64,000 nt of DNA from Bog-473 sp963725895 (GCA_963725895.1 CAVSAJ010000001.1:1488001-1552000), one strand, 5' to 3'; counted from the stretch's first letter, positions 36,304 to 45,879 are shown. Program-made: numbers and translations. Notes: generated by a model from the sequence alone, not told the origin.

Positions 36304-37152
36304 TCAACCGAACGTCGCGACGAAGTGGTTCAACACCGCCGTGCACAGATCCTGCTGTGCCGCCGGCAGTGTGCAGGTCGCAAGATACGCAGTCGCCTCG
36401 GTCGGCTTGGACTGGTAGAGCGCGACCCCGTTCGCAGGATCCTGGCCGCCCGAGGGAAGCCCGATTCCCGCGACGCCCGGCGGGTCCACGAACGCAGCCT
36501 CGGCGGACGAGTCCTTCACGACATGCTCTTGGGCCGGGTCAGCAGGGCAACTCTTGCCGAGGTCCTGCTGCGTCGTCGTCTGCGCGGCGCTGAACAAGGG
36601 GCACACGAGCGCGGCTCCCTCGACCGGGCTTCCGCCGCTCTCCGTGGCGACGATCGCCTGGGTCGGCGAAGACGCCGCCAGGTGCCACGTGGTTCCGGTG
36701 TCGATGGGGAATGTCGTGCCGGCTGGTGTGAGCGCCAATGTCCCGCTGCCGTCTGCGCCAAAGATGCCCGTGCACATCCAGCCGGTCAGCGGACCAACCA
36801 GCATCAGCCTTCCGGTCGCATCGGTGTAGACGGCCAAGCTCGATGCACTCGATGGCGGGACGCTCACCGAGACCGATGCCGGCAGCGACGTCGTCGTCGT
36901 CGCCACACCGGAGGTGGTGTTGCACACGATCACCGGTAGGGACGCCGTGACCGTCGGGCCACCCGTCGTCGTCGAGGTCGCTGACGACGTCGTGGTGGTG
37001 GTGGACGAGCGGGCCGATGTGCCCGTCGTCGTGGAGTGCTTCGGATGGGTCGCGCCCGTCGACGAGCGCGGCCCCGACGACCCGCACGCCGCCAGCGCGA
37101 GCACCAGCGTCGCGCCCGCCCCGGCCAGCCCGAACCAACGCACGCCAGGCAC
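36304..37152 (-). CDS. Thr-rich lipoprotein, unknown function
   Basis: The 282-residue product has a lipoprotein signal peptide ending in the lipobox LALAACGSS, a long Thr/Ser linker and a mature domain with several Cys. No family was recognised. The GTG at 37152 abuts the stop of the acyl-CoA dehydrogenase gene on the same strand, so the two are probably co-transcribed. It is likely anchored on the outer face of the membrane. Confidence 0.75.
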   Translation of the reverse strand: MPGVRWFGLAGAGATLVLALAACGSSGPRSSTGATHPKHSTTTGTSARSSTTTTTSSATSTTTGGPTVTASLPVIVCNTTSGVATTTTSLPASVSVSVPPSSASSLAVYTDATGRLMLVGPLTGWMCTGIFGADGSGTLALTPAGTTFPIDTGTTWHLAASSPTQAIVATESGGSPVEGAALVCPLFSAAQTTTQQDLGKSCPADPAQEHVVKDSSAEAAFVDPPGVAGIGLPSGGQDPANGVALYQSKPTEATAYLATCTLPAAQQDLCTAVLNHFVATFG

Positions 37153-38454
37153 CTACGCGTTCACCGTCAGGTCCTCGAGCAAGTCCGCAAACCGCCGCTG
37201 CGCCTCCGCCCGCCGGGTCGGGATGTGCTCGCTCGGCACCTCGTGCGGCGTGTAGCCCTTCAGCACCTGGCGAGCCACCGTCTGGCGGTGCACCTCGTCG
37301 GGGCCGTCGTACAACCGGGCCGCCCGGGCCGCCCGGTACATGTGCTCGAGGGGGAGGTCGCAGGAGAACCCGAGCGACCCGTGCACTTGGATGGATCGGT
37401 CGATCACGTCGTAGAGCACCTTGGCCCCGAAGTACTTGATCATGGCGATCTCGACCCGGGCTGCCGATGCCCCCTCGTTGTCCATCTTCCAGGCGGCCTG
37501 CAGCGTCATGAGCCGGGCGGCCGCCATCTCGGCCATGGAGTCGGCCACCCAGTTCTGGATTGTCTGCTTCTCCGCCAACGTCGAGCCGTGCGCGTACCGT
37601 GACACCGCGCGCTCACACAGCATGTCGAAGGCTCGCCGCGACTGGCCCAACCAGCGCATGCAGTGGTGGATCCGGCCCGGTCCCAGACGCTTCTGCGCCA
37701 GCACGAAGCCCGAGCCCTCCGTACCCACCAGATTCTCGACGGGCACATGGACGTCGACGTAGCGGATCTCGGCATGGTTCCCGAAGCGCCCGTACTCGGT
37801 CTCGGGATGCTCCATCGTCGCCACGTCACGCACGATCTCCACCCCGGGAGTCGACGCCGGCACGATGATCATCGACGAGCCCTGGTACGGATGGACGTCC
37901 GGGTTGGTCACCGCCATCACGATCAAGAAGTCCGCCACGGATCCGTTCGACGTGAACCACTTGTGCCCGTTGATCACCCACTCGTCGCCGTCGCGCAGCG
38001 CCGAGGTCTGCAACAGCGTTGGGTCTGACCCGGCGGTCCCAGGCTCCGTCATGGAGAACGCGGAGCGGAGCGCACCATCCAAGAGCGGCTGCAGCCACCG
38101 CTCCCGCATCGCCTCGTCACCCGTCTCCTCGATACCAACCGCCAGCAACTCCGCGTTCCCCGAATCCGGTGCGTTGTTGCCGAACACCACCGGCGCCAAC
38201 GGCGACTGGCCGAGGATCTCGTGCATCAACCCCAGCCGCACCTGCCCGAACCCCATGCCGCCCAACGCCGGCGGCAGGTGCGCCGCCCACAACCCCTCGG
38301 CCTTGACCCGCTCCTGCAACGGGCGCACCGCCATCAGCACCTGCTCGTAGCTCAAGGCCAAGGTCTCGAGGGGGAACACCTCGTCGCGCACGAAGCCGCG
38401 CATCCATGCCAACTTCTCCTCGAACTCCGGCTCCGTCGAGAAATCCCAAGCCAT
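37153..38454 (-). CDS. acyl-CoA dehydrogenase
   Basis: The 433-residue product has the family motifs SMTEPGTAGSDPTLLQTSA, HKWFTSNGSVADFLIVMAVT, LGPGRIHHCMRWLGQSRRAF, and the C-terminal VHGSLGFSCDLPLEHMYRAARAARLYDGPDEVH. It should be a flavoprotein oxidising an acyl-CoA, with electrons passed to ETF. It is divergent from bioB with 71 bases between, so the two share a promoter region. Confidence 0.95.
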   Translation of the reverse strand: MAWDFSTEPEFEEKLAWMRGFVRDEVFPLETLALSYEQVLMAVRPLQERVKAEGLWAAHLPPALGGMGFGQVRLGLMHEILGQSPLAPVVFGNNAPDSGNAELLAVGIEETGDEAMRERWLQPLLDGALRSAFSMTEPGTAGSDPTLLQTSALRDGDEWVINGHKWFTSNGSVADFLIVMAVTNPDVHPYQGSSMIIVPASTPGVEIVRDVATMEHPETEYGRFGNHAEIRYVDVHVPVENLVGTEGSGFVLAQKRLGPGRIHHCMRWLGQSRRAFDMLCERAVSRYAHGSTLAEKQTIQNWVADSMAEMAAARLMTLQAAWKMDNEGASAARVEIAMIKYFGAKVLYDVIDRSIQVHGSLGFSCDLPLEHMYRAARAARLYDGPDEVHRQTVARQVLKGYTPHEVPSEHIPTRRAEAQRRFADLLEDLTVNA

Positions 38455-38525
38455 CGGCCACCTCCCTGCTCCGGCCGCCGCGCATGCGGCGACCGGGGCC
38501 CCACCCTGCCACTACCGTGGGCGCC

Positions 38526-39653
38526 GTGACCACACCGAGCCCCGTCGCGTTCCGCAACCCCCCCGCGCCACACGATCCCTCGGCGCGCCGTTCGTCGTCG
38601 CAGGGTGCCTCTGGAGAGAGCCCACCGCCCGCGCGACAAGTCGCCCTGAGCGCGGCGGACAGGGCTGTGATCGCCGGAGCCGAAAAGGCCCTCCTCGACG
38701 AGCGCCGTCTCCTGCGCAGTGACGAGCTCGCTGCGCTGGCCGCGCTGCCCGACGGCGCGGTCATGACCCTCGCCGCGCTGGCGCACCAGGTGCGCCTGGC
38801 CTGGTGCGGGCCCGAGGTCGAGATCGAGGGCATCCTCTCCGCCAAGACCGGGGGGTGCCCCGAGGACTGCCATTTCTGCTCGCAATCCTCCCGCTTCGAC
38901 TCGCCCGTCAAGGCCACCCCGTTCCTCGACACCAATGAGGTCCTCGCCGCCGCCCGGGAGACCGCCGCCCTCGGCGCGTCCGAGTTCTGCATCGTCCTGG
39001 CCGTGCGCGGCCCCGACGAGCGCACGATGGCGCGCCTCGAAGACCTCGTGCCTCTCGTCCGGGCCGAGACCGGGCTCAACGTCGCCGTCAGCGCGGGGAT
39101 CCTCACCGAGGAGCAGGCCCGGCGCCTGGCCGAGGGGGGCGTGCACCGCTACAACCACAACGTGGAGACCGCGCGCTCGTACTTCCACTCCATCGTCACC
39201 ACGCACAGCTGGGACGAGCGCGGCGAGACGTGTCGCCTCGTGCGCAGCTACGGCATGGAGCTCTGCTGCGGCGCACTCCTCAACATGGGTGAGAGCGACG
39301 CGCAACGCGTCGAGCTGCTGACGCAACTCCAAGAGCTCGAGCCCACCGAGGTACCGCTGAACTTCCTCAATCCCCGGCCCGGTACCCCGCTCGGGGACCG
39401 CCCCATCCTCGACGCCTGGGAGGCCATCCGCTGGATCGCGCTGTTCCGCCTCGCCCTGCCCTCGGTGATCCTGCGCTACGCCGGCGGGCGTGAGGTGACG
39501 CTGCGCGACCTGCAGGCCATCGGCATGACGGCCGGCATCAACGCGCTGATCGTCGGTAACTACCTCACCACGCTCGGTCGCTCGGCCGACGAGGACCTCC
39601 GGATGCTCGAGGACCTGCACATGCCGATCGGCGCCCTGAGCGCCGCCATCTGA
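38526..39653 (+). CDS. bioB: biotin synthase
   Basis: BioB inserts sulfur into dethiobiotin. The 375-residue protein has the radical-SAM cluster C111-x3-C115-x2-C118 in CPEDCHFCSQ and the family motifs FCIVLAVRGPD, RYNHNVETARSYF and NFLNPRPGTPLG. It starts at GTG 38526, since the preceding residues belong to an unrelated Arg/Pro-rich extension. The Ser/Pro/Ala-rich N-terminus is longer than usual. BsaP follows 13 bases later, as in mycobacteria. Confidence 0.96.
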   Translation: MTTPSPVAFRNPPAPHDPSARRSSSQGASGESPPPARQVALSAADRAVIAGAEKALLDERRLLRSDELAALAALPDGAVMTLAALAHQVRLAWCGPEVEIEGILSAKTGGCPEDCHFCSQSSRFDSPVKATPFLDTNEVLAAARETAALGASEFCIVLAVRGPDERTMARLEDLVPLVRAETGLNVAVSAGILTEEQARRLAEGGVHRYNHNVETARSYFHSIVTTHSWDERGETCRLVRSYGMELCCGALLNMGESDAQRVELLTQLQELEPTEVPLNFLNPRPGTPLGDRPILDAWEAIRWIALFRLALPSVILRYAGGREVTLRDLQAIGMTAGINALIVGNYLTTLGRSADEDLRMLEDLHMPIGALSAAI

Positions 39654-39666
39654 GCCGCTCCCAGCC

Positions 39667-39867
39667 GTGACGCAGCCGTCGGCGGGCCCACGCTCCTTCT
39701 GCACCGGCTGCGGCTCACCGGCGTCGGCGTGTGCCGGCTGTGGCCGCGCGTTCGATCCTCCGCGTTTCTGCCCCACATGCGGAAAGCGGATGGCCGTCAC
39801 TGTCGTGCCGACGGGCTGGGTGGCCCGCTGCCGGGACCACGACGGCCTCGAGCTCCGTTCGGCGTAA
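39667..39867 (+). CDS. bsaP: biotin synthase auxiliary protein BsaP
   Basis: The 66-residue protein contains Cys pairs C12/C15, C22/C25 and C35/C38 plus C55, with the typical ending FCPTCGKRMAVTVVPTGWVARCRDHD. This is the BsaP family, which in mycobacteria is needed for biotin synthase function, probably through its iron-sulfur sites. It begins at GTG 39667, thirteen bases after bioB. Confidence 0.9.
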   Translation: MTQPSAGPRSFCTGCGSPASACAGCGRAFDPPRFCPTCGKRMAVTVVPTGWVARCRDHDGLELRSA

Positions 39868-40000
39868 AACTGCCCGTCGCATTCAGTTGACGGTCACACT
39901 TGTCACCATGATTTCATGCTGCTCGGACTCTGCCCCTCGAAACGAACGTGGAGCCATGCCAGAGTGACGGTGGATCGAGAATGTGGATCGAGGAGGGGTC

Positions 40001-41311
40001 GTGCGCACACTCATCGCGTGCCTGGCCGCCATGTGCGGCATCGTCTTGTTCGTCGCTCCTGCGGGTGCCCAGTCATCCTCCACTATCGACGGATGGGGAA
40101 TTTCGTTCGGCGACACGCCGGTGCCACTCGCCGGTGCCAGTGGTCCGAGCGGCGTCATGCAGATGGTCACCACGAACTCGGACACCTATGTCTTGGACGA
40201 CCAAGGCACTGTGTGGGCGGCAGGCAAGAACGATGCCGGCGAGCTTGGCAACGGCAAGGCCAATGATGTCGTCGCCACCACCTTCCACAAGGTGAAGAAC
40301 CTCCCGGCGATCCAGAGCCTCGCGCTGGTCGGCCCGCAAGGCACCATGATGGCTCTAGCCTCCGACGGGGATGTCTACGGGTGGGGCGACAACCAGTACG
40401 ACCAGCTGTGCATCCCGGGCGAGGCGATTCCGGCGAATCCGTCGACCGCCAATGAGGTGTTGACTCCGATTGATCTGAGCCAGGAATTGGGCTTCCCATC
40501 GGGTGTGACCATGATGGCCGGAGCAGGTGATCACGCGACCTACTACGTGGCGTCAACCGACACGCTCTATTCGTGCGGTCAAAACCGCGACGGTGACCTG
40601 GGTGACGACGTGACGAACTCCATGGGGCCTGTGCCTTCTCCGACGCCTGTGGTGGTGCAGGGCATCACCGACTCATCGATGCCTGACGACTCTCCCGTGG
40701 TGCTGATGACGGCATCGTGGTCCGATGAGGGCGTCCTGCTGCAGGACGGCACCTACTGGACCTGGGGCGACAACTACTGGGGTCAGTTGGGCTACACCCC
40801 GCCCGTCACCTATGACGCACAGGGTGACAGCTACATTGCCTACCAGGTGCCCCTGCCGGGACAGGTGGCGATCGACCAGCCCCAAGGCGCACTCTTCCCG
40901 AACCAGACCGTGACCCAGGGCGGTGGTTCGAACAAAGACGGCCAGGCCATGGCGATCCTGGCTGACGGCTCGTACTTCGGCTGGGGCGACGACACCGACG
41001 CGCAGCTGTGCAACGGAAGCGCCATCACGACCACCTCCGACAACGGCGGAATTCCCTTGACCGACTTCACCGGCGGCGTTCCCCCTCTGGCTGAAGTGGC
41101 GTCCGGTGGCACGACCGGCTACCTCTTGGACACGTCGGGGAACGTGTACTCGTGCGGCGCCAACAATTACGGACAGCTGGGCAACGGGAAGATGGACAAC
41201 GACATCCACCCCGCGCAACACCACATCATCCCGGCCGGCAACGGCACGGAAGCAACAGAGGTCTCGTCCACCCAGTACAACGCAGCTGCTGTCGTGACCA
41301 CCGCGGGCTAG
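40001..41311 (+). CDS. secreted RCC1-repeat beta-propeller protein
   Basis: The 436-residue product has a signal peptide (VRTLIACLAAMCGIVLFVAPAGAQ) and several RCC1-type units marked by VWAAGKNDAGELGNGKAND, VYGWGDNQYDQL, YSCGQNRDGDLGDD, YWTWGDNYWGQLGY, YFGWGDDTDAQL and VYSCGANNYGQLGNG. It should form an extracellular seven-bladed-type propeller, perhaps binding a ligand or wall component. GAGGAGGGG before GTG 40001 fixes the start. It lies between bioB-bsaP and bioD but has no evident role in biotin synthesis. Confidence 0.85.
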   Translation: MRTLIACLAAMCGIVLFVAPAGAQSSSTIDGWGISFGDTPVPLAGASGPSGVMQMVTTNSDTYVLDDQGTVWAAGKNDAGELGNGKANDVVATTFHKVKNLPAIQSLALVGPQGTMMALASDGDVYGWGDNQYDQLCIPGEAIPANPSTANEVLTPIDLSQELGFPSGVTMMAGAGDHATYYVASTDTLYSCGQNRDGDLGDDVTNSMGPVPSPTPVVVQGITDSSMPDDSPVVLMTASWSDEGVLLQDGTYWTWGDNYWGQLGYTPPVTYDAQGDSYIAYQVPLPGQVAIDQPQGALFPNQTVTQGGGSNKDGQAMAILADGSYFGWGDDTDAQLCNGSAITTTSDNGGIPLTDFTGGVPPLAEVASGGTTGYLLDTSGNVYSCGANNYGQLGNGKMDNDIHPAQHHIIPAGNGTEATEVSSTQYNAAAVVTTAG

Positions 41312-41320
41312 ATCCCGCAC

Positions 41321-41334
41321 GCCCCGATCGGGGC
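41321..41334. terminator. short palindrome between convergent genes
   Basis: GCCCCGATCGGGGC forms a 5-bp stem with a GATC loop between the stop codons of the RCC1 gene and bioD. This is a weak terminator at best and may serve both directions. Confidence 0.35.
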
Positions 41335-42000
41335 TCAGGCTTGCTGCTGCACAACCGCGGCGAGCTCACTCTCACCGCCGGGGAGCACCACGACCGGCAG
41401 CCTCTCCGCGCGCAGCCAGTCTCGGTTGCGACGGTGCACATCGAGCGCGTCGTCGAAGCGGTTCAGCACCACGACGTAGGCCGCGCGCAACCCGACCAGG
41501 GCCCCGACGGACAGCCGCACGGCGTTGATCGTTCCCAGCCCGGCGTCGGCGACCAGCACGACGAGGTCAGGCTCGATCGCCGCGCTCAGCGCCAGGCAGT
41601 CGCCGTCGGACGCCAGGGGGGACCGCACCCCACCCGCCGTCTCCACCACGCCCACGTCGACGTGGTCATCCGCCCAACGGAGCTCGCGGGCCAGATCTTC
41701 GATGGTGAACCCGGGCCGATCGAGCGCGTCGGCTGCCATGGGCGGTGCCAGCGCAATCTCGTACCACCGATGCGGCGGACAGACGGTCTCGGGCGTCTCG
41801 CCCGTCGCGCGCCCGAGCACGGCGGCGTCCCTTTCATCGGGATCGTCGGACGGGTCGAAGGACTGGGCGGGCTTTCGCGCAGCGACCCTGAGCCCCTGGC
41901 TGCGGAGATGCGTGAGGAGTCGGGCGGCCACCCACGTCTTGCCGACCTCTGTCCCGGTCCCGACGACCACGACCAGTCGATGCGGGCGCACACGGCTCAC
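41335..42000 (-). CDS. bioD: dethiobiotin synthetase
   Basis: BioD closes the ureido ring of dethiobiotin using ATP and CO2. The 221-residue product has the P-loop VGTGTEVGKTW (13-23), the KPAQSFDP segment and ETAGGVRSPLA, all typical. The start is a GTG at 42000. Upstream lies the bioF stop and a 15-bp tandem repeat, so translation may be less tightly coupled here than between bioA and bioF. Confidence 0.94.
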   Translation of the reverse strand: MSRVRPHRLVVVVGTGTEVGKTWVAARLLTHLRSQGLRVAARKPAQSFDPSDDPDERDAAVLGRATGETPETVCPPHRWYEIALAPPMAADALDRPGFTIEDLARELRWADDHVDVGVVETAGGVRSPLASDGDCLALSAAIEPDLVVLVADAGLGTINAVRLSVGALVGLRAAYVVVLNRFDDALDVHRRNRDWLRAERLPVVVLPGGESELAAVVQQQA

Positions 42001-42020
42001 TGGCGCACACAGTTCCCACG

Positions 42021-42075
42021 CGACGGAGTCAAGGGCGACGGAGTCAAGGGCGACGGAGTCAAGGGCGACGGAGTC
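42021..42075. repeat. 15-bp tandem repeat between bioF and bioD
   Basis: There are 3.7 exact copies of CGACGGAGTCAAGGG. On the minus strand each unit carries a TGA. The last unit contributes the bioF stop codon, and the array fills most of the 73-base space before the bioD start. Confidence 0.95.
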
Positions 42076-43285
42076 AGAGGGTCGCCGGCGATCGGGTCGC
42101 GGAGGAGAGACAGTGGGACGGGAGCGCGGCCAATGCAGCGAGCAAACGGGTCACGTCGTCATCTGCATGGGCCGCCGAGAGCGTCACCCGCAGGCGGCTC
42201 GTGCCGGCCGGCACGGTGGGCGGCCTGATCGCAGGCACCCACAGGCCGTCCGCCAACAGCGTGGCGGACGCGTCGAGCGCAGCCTGCTCGGAGCCCACGA
42301 CGATCGGGATGATCGGGCTCCGGTGTCGAGGCGGGGCGAGACCGGCCTCGGAGACCCGGTCGATCAGGGACACGAGGCGGGCGATCAACGCCTCGCCTTC
42401 GGCCGAGCGGAGGACCTGCAGCGCCGCCAGCGCCGCGGCGGCGTCGGCCGGCGTCGCCGCGGTCGTGAAGATGTAGGGCCGGGCCCGGTTGACGAGCAGG
42501 TCGGCGACATCGCGCGACGCAGCGACGAACCCGCCCAGGGAGCCGAGGGTCTTGGAGAGGGTGCCGACGCGCACGATCGATCGGCCGTCGCTGCCTCCGA
42601 CGTGGGGGCCCAAGACCGCGTGCGCCTCGTCGAGCACGAGGAGCGCGCCGTGTCGGGCACAGAGCGCAACGAGGTCATCGACCGGCGCGACGTCACCGTC
42701 CATGGAGAACACCGAGTCGGTCACCACCAGTGTCGGCGCTGTGGGCGCGGTGACGTCCGGTCCACCTGCGGCGCGGGAGGGTGAGGCGAGGAGCTCGGCG
42801 AGGTGGTCCATGTCGCCGTGGCGGTAGACGGCGAGGCTGGCGCGGGACAGGCGGCAGCCGTCGACGATGCTGGCGTGGTTCAGCTCGTCGGAGAGGACTC
42901 GCACGCCGGGGCCACCGAGGGTGCAGAGCACGCCGAGGTTGGCGGCGAAACCCGTCGGGAAGCAGACGGCGGCCTCGGTGCCCTTCCACTCGGCCAGCGC
43001 CTGCTCGAGCTCCTCGTGCACGGGACGGGAGCCGGTGACGAGGCGGGAGGCCCCGGAGCCGGCGCCCCACGCATCGAGCGCTTCGTGGGCGGCGGCGATG
43101 ACGCGGGGGTGCGCACTGAGTCCCAGGTAGTCGTTGGACGCGAAGGACACCACCGGAGCGTCGGGAGTCTGGCGGAGCGTGCCGCGCGGGCCGAAGGCGT
43201 CGAAGGTGCGCGGGGCGCGCCAGCGTCCCTCCTCGGCGGTCCGTGCCAGCTCGGCGCGAATCCGTGCGTCCCAGGGATCGTTCAC
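42074..43285 (-). CDS. bioF: 8-amino-7-oxononanoate synthase
   Basis: BioF joins pimeloyl thioester and alanine to make KAPA. The 403-residue PLP enzyme has SFASNDYLGLSAHPRV, HASIVDGCRLS (His137), LLVLDEAHAVLG (Asp219/His222) and the PLP lysine K245 in GTLSKTLGSLGG. GTG 43285 overlaps the bioA stop (GTGA). The C-terminal tail after ALAALP is a short Ser/Thr extension. Confidence 0.95.
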   Translation of the reverse strand: MNDPWDARIRAELARTAEEGRWRAPRTFDAFGPRGTLRQTPDAPVVSFASNDYLGLSAHPRVIAAAHEALDAWGAGSGASRLVTGSRPVHEELEQALAEWKGTEAAVCFPTGFAANLGVLCTLGGPGVRVLSDELNHASIVDGCRLSRASLAVYRHGDMDHLAELLASPSRAAGGPDVTAPTAPTLVVTDSVFSMDGDVAPVDDLVALCARHGALLVLDEAHAVLGPHVGGSDGRSIVRVGTLSKTLGSLGGFVAASRDVADLLVNRARPYIFTTAATPADAAAALAALQVLRSAEGEALIARLVSLIDRVSEAGLAPPRHRSPIIPIVVGSEQAALDASATLLADGLWVPAIRPPTVPAGTSRLRVTLSAAHADDDVTRLLAALAALPSHCLSSATRSPATL

Positions 43286-44660
43286 GGGGCGGCAGTCACG
43301 TCGTCGAGCGCGGCATCGAGCGCGTCCACCATGCGCAGCACCTCGCCCTCGGTGATGGTGAGCGGCGGCATGAGCACGACGACGTCGCCGAGCGGCCGAA
43401 GGAGGACACCACGGGCGACGGCCCCCGCACAGGTCTGGCGGCCCCACCGCAAGCCGGGGCGGGGCGGGGCGAGCTCGACCCCCACCATGAGGCCGCGCTG
43501 ACGGACCTCGCGCACCGAGGCGCGCGGTGCGACCCGTTCCGCGAGGAGGATCGCCAGCTGCTCGGAACGGGCGCGGACGGTGGCGAGGACGTCCCAGGCC
43601 TCGAACAGGCGCAGGTGCTCGAGGGCGACGGCGGCGGCGAGCGCGTTCCCACCATAGGAGTGCCCGTGGTAGAAGGTCTCGGGTCCCAGGTCGGCGCCGA
43701 GGAACGCATCGAAGACACGGCCGGATGCGACGGTGGCGCTCATGGCGAGATATCCGCCCGTGATCCCCTTGCCGACGCAGAGGAGGTCGGGCCGGAGTCC
43801 GCATTGCTCGGAGGCGAAGAGGGTGCCGGTCCGGCCGAAGCCGGTCGCCACCTCGTCGCAGATGAGGAGGGTGCCGGCACGTGTGCACGCCTCACCGAGG
43901 CGGCGCAGATCCGAGGCGGCGGCCACCAAGATGCCCGACGCTCCTTGCACGAGCGGTTCGATCACGACGGCGGCCAGCTCGTCGGCGTGCGCCTCGATCA
44001 TGGCGCAGGCCTTGTCGGCCCAGCCGGGGTCGGCGTAGCCGGGCGTGCGCAGGACCGGGAAGCACAGCGGCTCGAACACGGCACTGAACACGCCGCCGTC
44101 GCCGAGGGAGAGCGAGCCGATGGTGTCGCCGTGGTACGCATCACCCAGGGCGAGGAAACGGGTGCGAGAGGCGTGGGGGGTGCCGCCGGCTACCGGCGGA
44201 GCGCAGCGTTCCTGGTTGATCCAGTACTGGAACGCAATCTTGAGGGCCTGCTCGACGGCGACCGCGCCGTCGGCGGCAAAGAGGAAATGCGGATGGTCGA
44301 CGGGGACGACCTCGGCGAGGGCCTCGGCCAGCTCGACGACGACGGTGTTCCCGTTCCCCAACATGGTGGAGTGGGCGATCTTCGTCTGCCTGGGCGGCCA
44401 GCGCCCGGTCGAGTTCGGGGACGCGGTGGCCGAGGGTGTTGACCCAGAGGGACGAGATCGCATCGAGGTAGCGGGTGCCGTCGGCGGCGATCAGCTCCCT
44501 GCCCTCGGCTCGCTCGATGATCAGCGGGGCGTTGTCGGCATAGGTCGCCATCTGGGTGAAGCCGTGCCAGACGACCGCCGCGTCGCGGTCGATCCAAGAG
44601 GCTGCGGCTCGGGGCTGGCCCGGCCGCCGGGTCGGGCGCGCGGCGATGGGGGGTGGTCAC
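43282..44660 (-). CDS. bioA: adenosylmethionine-8-amino-7-oxononanoate transaminase, frameshifted
   Basis: BioA converts KAPA to DAPA with SAM as amino donor. The conserved parts are VVWHGFTQMATYADNAPLI, YLDAISSLWVNTLGHRVPELD, then in another frame KIAHSTMLGNGN, DGAVAVEQALKIAFQYW, LLICDEVATGFGRTGTLFA and GKGITGGYLAMSATV (PLP lysine). Two single-base insertions near 44595 and 44385 would explain the frames; removing them joins GTG 44660 to the end as 458 residues. Because bioF, bioD, bioB and bsaP are intact, a sequencing error is more likely than a loss of biotin synthesis, but this cannot be settled here. Confidence 0.9.
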
Positions 44661-44722
44661 GGCCCAATTCTGGACGGCGGGGGGCCGGGCAGGCCAATGG
44701 GCCTCCTGCGCGAGAATGGGTC

Positions 44723-45199
44723 ATGGACCTGATCGGCGTGGTCGACACCATGTTCGCCCGCTACGACATGGGGGCCGAGGCGCTCGACGAGCTCGCCCAG
44801 TGCCCCGGGTACGGCACCCGCTTCACCACCATCCGCCGCACCGTGCCGGGATTCAAGGACCTGGCGGTGGCGGCCAAGAAGCTCATCGAGGAGGAGGACT
44901 GCCGCATCGTCGTCGCCCTCGGCATGCCGGGCAGGGAGAAGGTCGACAAGGTCTGCGCCCATGAGGCGTCGACCGGGATCATGACGGCCCAGCTCATGAC
45001 GAACACTCCCATCCTCGAGGTGTTCGTCCACGAGGACGAGTCCGACGACCCGGCCGAGCTGGCCCTGGTGTTCAAGAACCGTTCGAGGGATCACGCGCAC
45101 AACGCATATCTCATGCTCTACGAGCCCGAGCAGCTGGTGGCCCGGGCCGGGCAGGGCGTCCGGCAGGGCTTCGCCCACGCCGGTCCACTCGAGCTCTGA
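44723..45199 (+). CDS. ribC: archaeal-type riboflavin synthase
   Basis: The 158-residue product closely follows archaeal RibC: LIGVVDTMFARYDMGAEALD, IRRTVPGFKDLAVAAKKLIEEEDCRIVVALGMPGREKVDK, CAHEASTGIMTAQLMTNTPILEVFVHEDE, and LALVFKNRSRDHAHNAYLML. These proteins dismutate two lumazines to riboflavin and are unrelated to the two-domain bacterial RibE, being closer to lumazine synthase. Finding it in an actinobacterial context is unusual. It is divergent from bioA with about 60 bases between. Confidence 0.88.
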   Translation: MDLIGVVDTMFARYDMGAEALDELAQCPGYGTRFTTIRRTVPGFKDLAVAAKKLIEEEDCRIVVALGMPGREKVDKVCAHEASTGIMTAQLMTNTPILEVFVHEDESDDPAELALVFKNRSRDHAHNAYLMLYEPEQLVARAGQGVRQGFAHAGPLEL

Positions 45200-45259
45200 C
45201 ACAGACCGTGCTCCCGCGGTCCGGGGCTCCGGCGGTCCGGGGGCGTCCGAACGACTCGG

Positions 45260-45664
45260 CTAGGCCACGTGGCCGGGAGGCCACTGCTGCAACGCCCACA
45301 TGTTCCCGTCCGGATCGTTGAAGTATGAGTACAGGACCCCGCCCATGTCATCGACGTCGCTGACCTCGATGCCGCGTGCGATGAGCGCCGCTCGGCTCGC
45401 AGCGATGTCATCGACGACCAGATGAAGGCCCTTGACCGAGCCAGCGGCCATGTCGGTGATCGGACCCGTTCCCGTGCCGAAGACGATGGCGCAGCCCGAA
45501 CCAGGAGGGGTCAGCTGCACGACGCGCATCGCGTCGGTGACCTGGGTGTCGTGCAGATTCCCAAATCCGGCCTGCTCGTAGAAGACCTTTGCACGATCGA
45601 CGTCGGACACGGGGACCGGTACGAGTTCGAGCCGCATGTCCGGCACCGCGGGTGAATCGGCCAT
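45260..45664 (-). CDS. VOC superfamily protein
   Basis: The 134-residue product has RLELVPVPVSDVDRAKVFYEQAGFG, then VKGLHLVVDDIAASRAALIARG and YFNDPDGNMWALQQWP. It is a single-unit glyoxalase-like protein. ATG 45664 follows a CGGAGG site; an upstream in-frame ATG is less well placed. Substrate unknown. It is convergent with ribC. Confidence 0.88.
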   Translation of the reverse strand: MADSPAVPDMRLELVPVPVSDVDRAKVFYEQAGFGNLHDTQVTDAMRVVQLTPPGSGCAIVFGTGTGPITDMAAGSVKGLHLVVDDIAASRAALIARGIEVSDVDDMGGVLYSYFNDPDGNMWALQQWPPGHVA

Positions 45665-45879
45665 TGCTTTCGACCTCCGTGACTCAGTCGCGTTAGTCAT
45701 GTCTACTCGACCCTGCATGCGGCACGGCGGGCCGCCCCCCAGCTGACGAGCCCCGGTTCCGCCGAACCGGGTGATGGGTACCGCTCGCCAGCTGAGGGGT
45801 GCTGCTGTGAGAGCGCTTTGACGCGCTTGGGGGGATTGCCTCCTGGTTGAAGAAATGAACTGTCGACGAACTGATCCGG

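Noticed and set aside
38454..38526. Biotin riboswitch or BirA operator before bioB
   Set aside because: The 71-base gap shows no clear palindrome or known element; none could be supported.
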